Source: Mycocentrospora acerina
Lineage: Eukaryota; Ascomycota; Dothideomycetes; Pleosporales
Reading direction: 5' to 3'
Assembly: GCA_022701365.1 (NCBI GenBank)
Contig: JAKUHH010000201.1
Location: 558,001 to 622,000, forward strand
Length of the DNA stretch: 64,000 bases
The notes below the pieces were generated by a model. That model saw only the letters and a list, made by a program, of their open reading frames with translations. It made no database searches and was not told where the DNA came from. Of the stretch, positions 53,004-64,000 are shown piece by piece; position 1 is the stretch's first letter; each line of letters starts with the position of its first letter. Position numbers and translations under genes: made by a program.

Positions 53004-54963
53004 GCCCCTAGCTTCTAAGCCTTTTCTCCTTCTTGTTCTATCCTCGTCTAACTAGCTTGCTTGTGAGCATAGGCTTCGACGCGTCGTTCGAGCCGCCACA
53101 GCAAGTAGACTTGTATCGTGATATCCCTCTTTTTTCTCTCTCAGTCTCTCTCTCTCTCTCTACGATATCGTGGGTTCTCTCAGTAGCGGGTACGGCATAG
53201 GAACGGATCGGGTGTTTTCTCTCTGGGTCTGTCCGCGTGTCGGGTGATATCATGTGTGCTGGGCGTTTTTGGCGCGGTTTCGCTGGGCTGGTGTGTTTCC
53301 ATTGCGTTTGTTCAGCGAGAATCTCTCCCTCAACTTGGAGAAGTAGATACGACGTGATGCCATCGTCGGAATGAAATATTAAGTTCAATTGTTGTGCGTT
53401 TTCACTACGCTATTGCGACGCCTTCTCTTGAGGTGTCGTGCGGATGTTGCGGAGCACGTGAAACTATCATGGTACACTTGTGCGATGTGGTTAGCCTCGA
53501 AGATCTGACCCACATTGGTAGTAAATACATCTGACAGTCATCCCACTTGAAATCTTGAGGCGTGGTACCTGAATGACGCTGCTGAGCCTTACTTTATGTA
53601 GAATCATAACTCTATCGCTGCCATTCACCACTACTGTTAACAGACGGATTTTACTGCATCTCGCAACTGACAGCTTAAGGAAGATTAGAATCGTGGGTAG
53701 AACAATGGGACTTCTAGGACTATGGCGACGCTAGTAGGACGCGAACTAGCGCTTGGGTTGATACGGCGTCTTTCTATTCGTGCCGAGGCATGAAAGTCTT
53801 TGTGCCATGTATTTTCCCTTTTTAGTCAAGTCTGTTAAAATGTATCTTTCCTTTCAAACGTAGAGCCATAGTGTACAACGGCTCTCGTTCGCCGAATAAT
53901 TTAAACTAGATTTAAACATTTGAAGTAGTATGTGCATCCTGTTGATGCAATGATAATCATGAATTGGAAGAAAATAGCTAACAATCGATTCGTTGAAGAT
54001 TTATTCTTTATTAACCCTTTTCCCATCCACATCGCAAGTTGTTTGTCATCTACTGAAAGCGTCATATCCGACAATCTCTCAGATAGATACTAAACACACG
54101 AGTATGATGTCCTTCTCTTTAAAATTCATCTCGTTAGCTTTTTTTGGTAAATCAGTCTATGCGCAAGTGTATCTCCACCAATTTTTTTTTACCGTAACGC
54201 CTCGATGATCTACCATAACTTTAATACATAAACCACAAGGCCAAGTTGGATATGCACATCGTATCATTAGACTATACCCCTCGGATCTTGAAGCTTAGAT
54301 ATTCTTCTTTGGTACTAAACAGCTACATCATGAACGGTGAGCTGAGGGCTAATCAAGAGGCACTACGGGAAGACTTGCGGCTTATATGAAATTGTACATG
54401 CTGTAGCGATTGGTATAACCAGAAAAATCCAGGAAAAACAAGGTCTCGCTTTGTAAGAGTCACATCGTATCTTGAAATATGAATACCCATATTCCGAGAA
54501 CTTCCCAGAAGTTGTACGTTACGTTTCCACTCGCTTGGTTGATAGTTGCATCTCAAGAGCAAGCAAACAATATCCAATTTCCCTCTTTGAGCTGAGTGAA
54601 TGAACTACCATATAATTACGATTTTACTGGTTGAATCAAAAAATACGTTTGCTACCGACGTGGCCGCATGTGCAAAGGGTGGCGAAATCATAACACTTCG
54701 CCAGTGAAGTACTTTGGGGAAGTTGATTCCTTCGGCTTCATGAGTAATTTGCAAAGAGATTTTACATAGGCTTCATAACAGTTGGAGAAATATCCTTCAG
54801 ATGATTCAGAATTGAAAAAATCTACATTTTTTTTTAAAGATTGAAGCTCGAGGTCATGCGTGGAAAATCTTTTCATGTGTGACTATAATGTCATCACTGC
54901 TGCCATTTTACACTCTACTTTTAGAGAGTTATCGTACATTTATTTTTTAGATAAAGTCTCCAG
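53004..54963. other. intergenic, convergent H1 and GH5 flanks
   Basis: About 2 kb, increasingly AT-rich to the right. A CT run lies at 53140-53160. A short frame at 54104-54208 encodes 34 residues beginning with a hydrophobic, signal-like stretch (see findings). Otherwise I see nothing. Confidence 0.45.
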
Positions 54964-56198
54964 CTAAGAACAATACTCCTGACCTTGGCTAGGCTTCACA
55001 ATGCCCATGCCAATAAAACCCAGATAATTCCAGTAATCGCTCTGCGTACCCTCGCCCACCACAGAAACGTTTCCAGCAAACTTGGCAGTCCAATATGCAT
55101 TTCCCTGTGTGTACTTGTTGTAGGCATATATACCGGTATTCAGATTCTTCGCACGATTCGCAAACTTGTTGTTCGTAGATGTCTGGATGGCCCACTCGCC
55201 AATAAAAACAGGAAATTTGCCGTCACCAGCGAGAGTTTTGGCTTCGGCGCATAGACTTATTGTCAGATTGTCAGAGTTGCTAGGTCGTCCGAAGAAGTAG
55301 TTGTGTACGTCGAAGACGATGTTCGTGCTGGCGGGGAATTGCGCAGACCAGTAAGGTTCGCCTTTGAAACTGCCTTGGAACATGACTGGAATTTTAGGGT
55401 TTACACATTTTGTCCTTTCGATGACGGCATTAATGTACTTTTGTACCCAAGCTGCACTACTTTCTGACAAGGCGGCTGGCGTACCGAACTTTGAAAAGTC
55501 TGGATTGTCGGCTGGCTCGTTGATTGGAGCAAGAGTGTACGATTGCGGGCTTCCTGATTTTTGAATGAAGTCCAGAACAGCATCAACTGCTTTAAGAGAT
55601 AGATCAAGATTGGTCTGATTGTTGTACCAGTCCCATTTGCCCACACGCTGAATGAAGTTTAGTGACTGTCCCAACCACAAATCGCACACATATAGCTTAC
55701 CTCGCCAATATCCAGACCGTTGATACCACCAGGGAGGGAGTGAATATCCAGAACAATATGCATGCCGTACTTCTTGATGGCATATGACGCGATTTTCCTG
55801 AGATATGAAAGCTGATTGCCAGAGTGGTATTGTGCTCCCGGAACTTTAATCCATGCCGCGTATGTAGTCGGAATACGAAGGAGATTCACACCACCGAAGG
55901 CCAGCCTATCGATGTCCTCGCGTTTTATGAACGTTGCGTAACGGTTTTCGAAGACTGATGCGCACTTATCACCAAGCTTGGCACAGCAATTCCATTCATC
56001 AGCAGTACCGTGGCAGTGCTGGCCCCACCAATTTGAATCGATAAAAGCTTCCTGACATAGCCAGCCCCCAACATTTACGCCATTGGCCTTGAAGGTCCTC
56101 CAGTTGACATAATCAGTCCGCTGAGGTGTGGTTGGACTTGACAGGATAGTAGAGGAAAAACCAAGAATAAATACGCTGAGAGTGGAAAAAGTGACCAT
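54964..56198 (-). CDS. secreted GH5 exo-beta-1,3-glucanase
   Basis: Two exons, in gene order 56198-55701 and 55647-54964, give 393 residues; the 53-nt intron has a CACTAAAC branch site. A signal peptide (MVTFSTLSVFILGFSSTILS) precedes a TIM-barrel GH5 domain. Diagnostic segments are VNVGGWLCQEAFIDSNWW, GGVNLLRIPTTYAAW, MHIVLDIHSLPGGINGLDIGE, APINEP with acid/base Glu near residue 210, DVHNYF, and FIGEWA with nucleophile Glu near 317. It matches the fungal Exg1-type exo-1,3-glucanases that release glucose from cell wall beta-glucan. VNVGGWL...NWWGQHC carries Cys residues that may form disulfides. Its upstream region holds a CGG-N8-CCG palindrome. A role in wall remodelling or in feeding on fungal or algal glucan is possible. 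Confidence 0.9.
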
Positions 56199-58278
56199 GG
56201 CTGCAGCTTAGAAAAGTTCAGGCTTGTAGTCGGAGGTAGATTATCAGCATTGCTGAGTCTTATATATCATAACCTGCAAGCCACACGCCCTGGCATGTTG
56301 GTCTACCGCTAGTATGAACGTCAAAATATTGCGGGGAAAGATGCGGAGCCGGTCCAGCGGGGTAAAAAAAAATAGTAACGGTAGCCGGTTCGCAAGACTG
56401 CCGATTGGTATGACTGTTGACAGTAATTGTGAAGACAGAGGTTCCATTTCCCGATCTGGCATTCCGATTATCAAATTCAAACGGAGAAATCTCCGTTTTG
56501 AAATAGATCGCCTTTAGAGATCGAGTAGTGTTGGAATAGCGTGTCTTTCACAGCAGTGAGATGCAAAGATTGGTCGAGACGGAGTTACTTCGTACAAACA
56601 TAATGCTTGTGGCGCTTGTCCTATCGGACAACAAAATCGAGCTTTTCGTACAACCAAGAATTTTATGGCATCCGATCCATCGAACAACAAAAACGATCCG
56701 CTTGGCATGTTACCTTCTTCGTAGTCAACACATGGGTTGAATTGCCCCGAACGGAAGCCTCTTCCCCACAACGGGAGTTACTTCGGTTGTTCGACATCGC
56801 AGCAGAGGCCCTCATACTCGTACTCAGGATGCAAGAGTCCCGGCAATCCCCCGAAAAACTTTTCAAGGTATCCATCGCTTTATTTGCGTTGCACAGAGTC
56901 GATTTCTGTCTCTACCTCAGGGGTTATATCTTCCCTATGTCCCACACGAGTCGGAAAGTTGAGACACCCGATTACATTGTCCCTACCTTGAGATCTACTA
57001 CTGGGCTGGCTACGACTTAGAGCTACGTGAAAAACAGATTACCTGACCTTTTTCTGAGAAAATCCTCTTGTTGCAGGTACGCGAGATGTAGCATCGGATG
57101 TTAAAAACGAAGCTGACGTTCCAGCAACTGCAGACTAAGGTAAACTAAGGCATACTTGGTAAGGCGTAGAGGGAAGCGAAGAAGCCTTTCGTTGTCATTG
57201 GTGAACCGGTCCGATGGTATCGTTGTCAGGCTTGCCCAAGGATTTCTTCTTAAAGAATGAGATTGATTACTCTATCTTCTTTAAAAAATTGGTATATTAC
57301 TAAACGCTAATGCATTTTGACCACCCATCTCGCCTCGCGCCCGCTACATTTGAACATAACACATCGCTCTGGTAATGTAGCAGAACTTCAGTCACCATTA
57401 TCAATATCGCTACTGGTACTGGGCGTCTCAGGTACTACCGATCAAGCCTGCAGGTACCACGTGGCAAACTAATACAGACTAGTTAATAGTTTTTCGACAC
57501 TGATCCAATCTTCCACCAATTTTTTATGCAAAGTTTGCTCATGACAGTTATTTCTTTCGCACGGTACTCCCACGTATACACATCCTTGTCGATACATACT
57601 CTGTATACATCTTGGATAAAGTAATCTGGCATTTTTGACTGACCAGAGAAGTAGCAAAGTTAGTTGCAGATACGTGAGAGAAAGTGTGCAGTAAGCAAAC
57701 ACCAAATGTGAAGAGAGAATCCAGTAATGTTTGTATGTCATTGTATGACCTGTCAGATTTTATCTAACCTGCCGTCATTGTAACGCGCTTACTAGTTGTG
57801 ATCCGGTCAGGTTCTAGCATCAACTACATCTGCCGTGTATAAGTCATGACAGCTTAGTTTTAAACCGAGGAAGAGGAAAAGCAAAATGTGAGCAGCTAGG
57901 CTATTTTCTCATTTCGCACAAATGTGTAATGAAGTCCTACCGTTTCAGGTTAGTGCTTACAAACAAATGACAATGTCAGTCACCGTTGCGAAGAAGTCCG
58001 AGGCAAACGTTTTTCGATGAAAACATCGCAAATGGAGGATCGTAATCCAGGCTCCAGCTACGATGAGATCCACTTTATTCGCGGGGTAGTAATAACTTTA
58101 ATGCAACCGTTCCGAGCATCTTGGGAAGAAGATTAATCCGACCAATGGACTTTCATTGACACATGACGCTAACCTCTTCGTATAAGAGTATTTTCTTTGG
58201 ACAAACTTGAATTATAAATAAGGTAAGGCATCTTCAAAGCCTTGCTGCATTGTGAACATTTGGCTCATACCCTGGCTT
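56199..58278. promoter_or_regulatory. divergent spacer, GH5 / carboxylesterase
   Basis: A 2.1-kb AT-rich spacer between two secreted-enzyme genes that diverge. It holds the CGG-N8-CCG palindrome at 56482-56495. Weak open frames at 56607-57020 are unsupported. No gene is called. Confidence 0.45.
56479..56498. promoter_or_regulatory. CGG-N8-CCG palindrome upstream of GH5 gene
   Basis: AAACGGAGA at 56479-56487 and its perfect reverse complement TCTCCGTTT at 56490-56498 surround AA. Inside it CGG (56482-56484) and CCG (56493-56495) are inverted and 8 bp apart, the geometry of a site for a dimeric Zn2Cys6 factor. It lies about 285 bp before the GH5 start codon. Confidence 0.5.
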
Positions 58279-59915
58279 ATGATGGTAGTTTCAAAACTTT
58301 TCAAGGTTGCCGCTCTGCTGCTCTGGCCATTAGCCCAAAGCCATCCTACAGGATCAGAGCATGATGACCTACTTGTGCACACAAATCTTTTTGCTGTGAA
58401 AGGCGTATCTTGGCCAAACTCCACTGACGTCCGTTTCTTCGGTGGAATTCCCTATGCTGAGCCTCCAATAGGAACGGCGCGTTTTCGACCACCGATTACC
58501 AAGCGTCCTACGAACAAGACGATTGACGCATCGTGGTTTGGGCCATCTTGCATTCAGTACAACAATGGCCAGAAGACGGTGTATTCAGAGTATCTCAAGG
58601 GCTTTCTTCTCACTCCTGGCCAGGAACAGAGCGAAGATTGCTTGACCTTGAACATTTGGGCGCCTAGGGGAAAAGCCGCAGCCAAATTGTTACCAGTTAT
58701 GATATGGATCCATGGCGGTGGATTTACATCTGGTGGAAGTGCGAGTCCTTATAAATATGGAGATCGACTTGCAAAGAATCAGAATGTTGTGGTGGTTGCT
58801 ATAAAGTAATGTACCTATCTCCTTATTGAAAAACTCTGTTAACATCAACAGTTACCGACTCAACATTTTTGGATACCCGAACGCTGCTGCACTGGATGGA
58901 AGAAACATGAATCCTGGTTTGCTCGACCATCGCAAGGCAGTTGAATGGATTTACAATCACATCCGCGCATTTGGCGGGAATCCAGACCGTATGATTTTAT
59001 TTGGGCAATCAGCAGGGTAACATTGGTATCCTCATACTGAGAAATTTGTGCTAATATTTGGAAGTGCAATGTCCGTCGACAAATATGCATATGCATACCC
59101 CGATGACCCTATTGTGAAAGGGTTCATTGCCCAATCTGGTACAGCCTCTGGAGGAAATTCCAACGATGTGACCAATTCAAATTTCACATACCTTGCCTCT
59201 CAAGTTGGCTGCTCATCAGCCAACAAAGATGAAGAGTTCTTATGCGTACAGAAGGCGGATGCAAAGACTATCATCGAAGTATACAACAAGTATAATGCAT
59301 CGGCGAATGGCGGAAGATCGCTGTCATTTCAGCCATCACCAGACAACATTACAAGCTTTTCTAATTATACCGATCGTCAAACTCGTGGCCGTTTTGCAAG
59401 ATTACCGACTATCTTGTCACAAGTCGACAATGAAGGTGCTTCGCTAGTCCCTTACAACCCAGCTGGACCAAACCAGACTGCTGTAGATGCCTTTACACGA
59501 AGTATTGCCACATGTCCAGGTGCGCAAGGAGCACTGTAGGTTGCACCTACCAATCTGAAATCCCAAAACTAATCTGACTATTAGTGCACGAAAGAGCTTC
59601 AACGTCCCCATATGGCGCGCTCGCTATTTTGGAGAGTGGCCGAATCTGAATCCATTCTCGTGGCTACACGCCTACCACTCATCCGATATTCCGATGGTGT
59701 TTGGTACCTCTGATTTTATCGGACCAAATACCCCGGCTGAACTTGAGACATCAAAATACATCCAGGATGCATGGGCAGCATTCGCGAGAGACCCAGTAAA
59801 TGGGTTGAAATGGCCAATTTACGACGCAAAGGCCAACACGCTAATCAAGTTGGGATTTGGGAATAACACACAAGCTGTACTGGGATTAGGCAATGAGTTT
59901 GATGAATTGTGCTAG
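58279..59915 (+). CDS. secreted type B carboxylesterase/lipase
   Basis: Four exons, 58279-58805, 58852-59016, 59065-59535 and 59585-59915, give 497 residues in frame with three introns of 46-49 nt. A signal peptide MMVVSKLFKVAALLLWPLAQS precedes an alpha/beta hydrolase of the cholinesterase family: VRFFGGIPYAEPPIG, SEDCLTLNIWAP, the oxyanion segment IHGGGF, NYRLNIFGYP and the nucleophile elbow FGQSAG with Ser near residue 229. The catalytic His is probably that of LHAYHSSDIPMVFG near the end. The GQSAG/AMSVDKYAYAY joint is made by splicing. The substrate is unknown; such enzymes cleave lipids, feruloyl or other plant-derived esters. It is divergent from the GH5 gene, hinting at a secreted nutritional pair, but this is inference. 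Confidence 0.92.
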
Positions 59916-60853
59916 ATTAGAACGATGCTATTCTGCACCTCACATTCGGTCCATATTTTCAGGCAACTGCTAGACATAGCCCTTTTAATACCTCCATGGG
60001 AGATATATCTCGAAAATTCAAACGAAAAAGACTATAGCATTATTTCCGTATAGGAATATCCTAGGGTTGCTTGAATTGATCATCAGTTAGGGAGACCTGT
60101 ATAATCCACTGAGTCCTTCATGACTACGGTGATACTTAAGCTAGGATATGTCTACAATGTTTGTGTGAAGTATCATTGTGCTGTCTTGTATGCTAAATAC
60201 CCTGTCACTCCAATGTATCAGACACAAACAGCTGGTGATTTGGTAACATCGGCGATGTTGGTGGTATGATGAAAATACCGTCAGTTGGCTTTCTGCTTCG
60301 ACTAGCACTTTACAACATTGCTGCCTGCCGCCTTAAATTGGCGCATGTAGCGGGCAACTAGTTACGTCAGTGGGGTTGACAGCCTTATTACCAATTACGG
60401 GCCGAAGATAATATTTGGACAGCCAGGTAAATTATACTGTGTTTTCCAGCACCATTTGCCTGCAACGCAACATATTGGGCGTGGTCCGAGGCAACAGTAC
60501 GAACTTTGGTGCTTTAGATTCCAGTCGTCATCATTACAACCAGCCACAAGACTGCCAATTCACTATGTAATTAATTCCAAAATAACTTGGGTTGATATTT
60601 ACGAGAAACTACTGGTGTCGTACATAGGCGCAAGCTGGGTGGCTTATGAGTAGTCACACTCAGTAGGGTGATCTCCAGTAATCATGCTTTTAGCTCCGCA
60701 ACTTTCCCCACCCGTTGTGTTCGATGACGTGAACTCTATCTTAAAATCCGAGTTTTCAAACTTCACGCATTTTTAAACAATCAAGGTCGCATTCTTTATT
60801 CAGAAACATCTCGGCCACCGAAGCCAACCCGAAACGACTCATCAGAAAAGCCT
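59916..60853. other. intergenic, AT-rich, no gene
   Basis: 938 bp with 3' UTR of the esterase on the left and the promoter of the small 79-residue gene on the right. Only unsupported short frames are present. Confidence 0.45.
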
Positions 60854-61143
60854 ATGCCTTCAGCCAATCAAGAGCTGCCTGGACCTGTTCTTGGTACAAC
60901 AGAGCCAAACCAAATGACGTACCAGGACGACAAGGAAGTTGAACACGTCATCCGCATTCCGCAGGGCCAGTTTCAGCAAGCTTGTCAATATTATATCAAG
61001 AAAGATTGGGAGACTCTCGGACAATTCCCTCAGTGGTGTAAGTAGTACTGATACACCAATCACCTGTGCTAACATAGCGCTTAATAGCTGGGGCCTCAGA
61101 ACAACAATCCTCCTCTGAAAAAGACAAGGAGTCAAAATTATGA
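60854..61143 (+). CDS. small protein of 79 residues, unknown
   Basis: Two exons, 60854-61037 and 61088-61143, joined over a 50-nt intron with GTAAGT donor and TTAATAG acceptor, encode 79 residues. The protein is hydrophilic with no signal peptide: MPSANQELPGPVLGTTEPNQ, then EVEHVIRIPQGQFQQACQYYIKKDWETLGQFPQW and a Ser/Lys-rich end SSSEKDKESKL. The middle segment has the look of a folded, conserved helix pair. I recognise no family. The intron with canonical signals and the short continuing frame are the main support; without it the first exon would stop after QFPQWCK. It sits alone between the esterase and the GAA array. Confidence 0.55.
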
Positions 61144-61603
61144 TGAGGAGATGAACTAGTGCAATGGGTCTCTTTAGAAGGCCAGGAATGAAGACCTAGG
61201 ACGCAGGCTCAAAGCAATGGATTAAAGCACAGGCTTGCCCGAGATCGAGACAAAGCCCCTTACTCGTCCAAAGACATAGTATAAGGCTCAGTACCTTTAC
61301 AATATTACTTAATAAATTAGGTTCGGGCAGTATCTTTGATCTTGACACCCTCCACTCGTCGACTTGTAGGAGCCGCTCATGCCTCATCGACGTCGTGATA
61401 TCTTCTTTACCATAACTACACTACAGTATTTGCTGCAAGTGGTAATTATTGCCGCTTATATAGACGATTAGTGGAACGTACTGACCACAAGGGGACCGAC
61501 TATTTAACTGCAGCGAGTATTAAAAGGACCAGAAACATCATAGCGGCAGCAAAGCTGGGCTCATTTACCCATGTATTACTGCGGCCACTTGCACTGCAGT
61601 AGC
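61144..61603. other. spacer before GAA array
   Basis: 460 bp of AT-rich sequence after the small gene. No supported gene. Confidence 0.45.
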
Positions 61604-61984
61604 AGAAGAAGAAGAAGAAGAAGAAGAAGAAGAAGAAGAAGAAGAAGAAGAAGAAGAAGAAGAAGAAGAAGAAGAAGAAGAAGAAGAAGAAGAAGAAGAA
61701 GAAGAAGAAGAAGAAGAAGAAGAAGAAGAAGAAGAAGAAGAAGAAGAAGAAGAAGAAGAAGAAGAAGAAGAAGAAGAAGAAGAAGAAGAAGAAGAAGAAG
61801 AAGAAGAAGAAGAAGAAGAAGAAGAAGAAGAAGAAGAAGAAGAAGAAGAAGAAGAAGAAGAAGAAGAAGAAGAAGAAGAAGAAGAAGAAGAAGAAGAAGA
61901 AGAAGAAGAAGAAGAAGAAGAAGAAGAAGAAGAAGAAGAAGAAGAAGAAGAAGAAGAAGAAGAAGAAGAAGAAGAAGAAGAAGA
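61604..61984. repeat. (GAA)n trinucleotide array, about 380 bp
   Basis: About 127 uninterrupted AGA/GAA units with purines on the plus strand. All frames are open (poly-Arg, poly-Glu, poly-Lys on plus; poly-Ser, poly-Phe, poly-Leu on minus) and none is a gene. Purine-pyrimidine mirror arrays of this length can form triplex DNA. It is 320 bp upstream of the SRPK-like kinase gene. Confidence 0.98.
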
Positions 61985-62306
61985 CAACACCGGTTAATTC
62001 AAAGGCACAAAAAGAGTAATGAAGAGTACATATTTATTTCCTACGACTGGAATAAAAATTCCTGCTTCCTAAACAGGAATACTGTATCATCAACTGGCGC
62101 CTAAACTTTACTAAAATGAGGAGTTACACCCTTATCCGGCTGGTTTGTCACTAGCTCAGAACGTTACGTGCGTTTTGCAGCGACAACTTCTGCTCCATAG
62201 AAGCGACTGATTTTCAAGATAGATTTACGAGATAACCATATGGCGAGTTGCTTGGAATTTGTCACCATCTATTCGACAATTGTGCTTGCCTTGTCTTTTT
62301 GCTTGC
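61985..62306. promoter_or_regulatory. presumed promoter of kinase gene
   Basis: 322 bp between the GAA array and the first plausible ATG of the kinase. No TATA box stands out. Confidence 0.4.
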
Positions 62307-63724
62307 ATGCGACTTGCTACTCTACCTACAAGCTGTCGCGGTCCAGTAAGGAGGTGGAGTTCAGCTTGCAATCCTCTACGAACAATATTTAACCATGCGC
62401 CTGCCTCGAAGATATCGTGTACGATGTATGAACCGATTGAAGATATCGAGCCATTCGAGCGGTACGCTGCTGGAGGCTACTACCCGGTTCGGATCGGCGA
62501 CCAGTTTTGTTCGTCTCGCTATCGCGTTGTACACAAGCTGGGCTATGGGGCTTCGTCCACTACATGGTTAGCACGTGACGAGCATTCGGCCAAGTACGTC
62601 GCGATAAAATTTGCCGTGTCGGAACTTGACCGTCCATTTGAGAGCACTATACTGAGAATTTTGCGGTATGGAGAAGGGTTCAATGCGAAAATACATGCTA
62701 GAGTCGCCATGATACCAGAAATATTGGATGAATTTGAAGTATATGGCCCGGAAATCCATGGCGCAAGGAGGAAACATCGCTGTCTCGTTACCACACCAGC
62801 AAGAATGAGTATATCAGAAGCACGAGAGGCATCCGTTGACCGATTGTTTCAGCCCTCAGTAGCCCGAGCTGTTGCTTCTCAGCTTATACAAGCTGTTGCA
62901 TTTATGCACTCCCATGGCGTCATTCACGCGGGTAGGTAGTCAGGCTAGTCGCGCGAAAATCTTGTCGCGCTTTGCTGAATACAACTTCAGATCTCCACGA
63001 GGCCAATATACTTTTTCACTTACCCAGTTTCATCGATAACCTTACTTCGGACCAGCTCTATGAGAAGTACGGGCAACCTGAGCTCGAGCGAACACGACGG
63101 TCAGACGGAAAACCTCTGGACCAGTGGGTGCCTACTTATGGAGTAGTACCAATCTGGTTTGGAGATGCCAGTGAAAATATCTCGCTCGCCGGCTCAAGTA
63201 TCTTTTTGACTGACTTCAGCGAATCCTTCCAGCCAGCAGTTGACGCAGCGCAATCTTCTCATACACCCTTTATATTACGATCCCCGGAGATAATATTAGA
63301 CCCTTCGTCACGGGTCTTCTTCCCTGCTGAGATTTGGAGTCTTGCATGCGCAGTCTTCGCCATTATGGGTCAGCGACCCTTGTTTGAAACTTGGTTCCCA
63401 AGTAAAGACCGAATTCTTGAAGAACATGTTGACACGTTGGGTCATTTGCCTAAAGAGTGGTGGGCGAGTTGGGAGAACCGTCATCAATGCTTCGACGACC
63501 AACTTTGAAGAGTTGATGGTTCGCCGCGTCGCCTCCTGGAAGATCGGTTAGAGAATTCAATACAGAAGCCACGAAAACAATCTGGAATGGCAGAGATGGA
63601 CGAGGAAGAAAAGCAAGCTTTCCTCTTACTTTTGAGGTCGATGTTATCTTTCAGTCCAGAAGAACGACCTTCAGCGCAACAGGTTCTTGAGTCCAGTTGG
63701 GTGCAGAAATGGGCGAGGGGTTGA
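62307..63724 (+). pseudogene. SRPK-like protein kinase with in-frame stop
   Basis: Exons 62307-62931 and 62991-63724 would make a 452-codon kinase, but codon 381 (63506-63508) is TGA. Before it lie the Gly loop KLGYGASSTTWLARD, the VAIKF lysine, the catalytic loop VIHADLHEANILF (made by splicing), the metal-binding LTDFSESF and RSPEIIL. After it the same frame continues with LLEDRLENSIQKPR and EMDEEEKQAFLLLLRSMLSFSPEERPSAQQVL, the conserved end of fungal SRPK-like kinases, and terminates at 63722. No intron with usable ends removes the TGA. Either the gene is broken, the base is a sequence error, or a 380-residue protein missing the last helices is made. An alternative start is the ATG at 62424; the N-terminal MRLATLPTSCRGPVRRW looks mitochondrial-like. 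Confidence 0.75.
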
Positions 63725-64000
63725 ATATTATGGATTCAAAGAAGCTGTCTCAAAGCTACCTCAAGCTGTTCATTCTTCTTCTTAGCTCTTCCTAGAATGA
63801 GTCTCTCTGAAACTTATTCAATATGCTTTAGAAGTCATACAGTGATGTTTCCTGACTTCGTATATGATGAAGTAACCTTCTCTTTGCTTTTTTGTAGGTG
63901 TTCAAGACTTCCAGCACGAGACCTTAGGTTGACAAAATAAGAAAGTTTAGCGTCCATGTTTCTCCAACTTTACCTTAATCCATGTCACGAGTGTTTTTTT
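63725..64000. other. 3' flank of kinase, window end
   Basis: 276 bp without a supported gene. Confidence 0.4.

Noticed and set aside
56607..57020. 137-codon frame upstream of the carboxylesterase
   Set aside because: Begins without ATG, both strands are open, and no domain is visible.
61565..62104. Poly-Arg and poly-Ser frames
   Set aside because: Artefact of the GAA array.

Overview
The window is nuclear DNA from a filamentous ascomycete (Pezizomycotina). Introns are mostly 45-70 nt with GT...AG ends and CTAAC/CTGAC-like branch sites. Genes lie about 2-3 kb apart on both strands. The gene set is fungal: a PhiA-type cell wall protein, a fungal-type TAF1 without bromodomain, Hpc2, Swi1 and an Mss4-type PIP kinase. 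A Dothideomycete, perhaps Pleosporales, is my best guess from overall style; that placement is inference. I find no tRNA, rRNA, CRISPR, virus or intact transposon.

Layout. 0.6-8.3 kb: Hpc2 (-), Nop56 (-) and Cct6 (+); Nop56 and Cct6 diverge from a 281-bp spacer. 9-16 kb: a large GH47 alpha-mannosidase (+), an EthD-domain protein (-) and a GST (+), then an assembly gap inside a poly-C tract. 17-19.4 kb: a four-TM membrane protein (+) and a PhiA-like secreted protein (-). 21.4-30.3 kb is a housekeeping block: Swi1 (-), Rpt3 (+), Tgs1 (-) and the GRASP protein Grh1 (+). 33-38.8 kb: a two-zinc-finger protein (-), a metallo-beta-lactamase-fold protein (+) whose 3' end is tandemly duplicated, and a small four-TM protein (+) with a long repetitive intron. 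39-46 kb: large simple-sequence arrays around the Mss4-type PI4P 5-kinase (+). 46-53 kb: TAF1 (+) and linker histone H1 (+). 54-64 kb is AT-richer and more accessory: a secreted GH5 exo-beta-1,3-glucanase (-), a secreted type B carboxylesterase (+), a 79-residue small protein (+), a 380-bp GAA array and an SRPK-like kinase (+) interrupted by an in-frame stop.

The core genes serve chromatin and transcription (Hpc2, Swi1, TAF1, H1), snoRNP and RNA cap biology (Nop56, Tgs1), protein folding and turnover (Cct6, Rpt3) and the secretory pathway or cell wall (GH47, Grh1, PhiA-like, GH5). They look like unrelated neighbours, not a cluster. I see no secondary-metabolite cluster and no clearly new system. 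The most unusual signals are the broken kinase, the very long GACA and GAA arrays, the tandem duplication of a gene's 3' end, microexon clusters in Cct6 and H1, C/G homopolymers (one holding the gap), and two regulatory-looking DNA patterns: an 11-bp-phased AGCT array and a CGG-N8-CCG palindrome.
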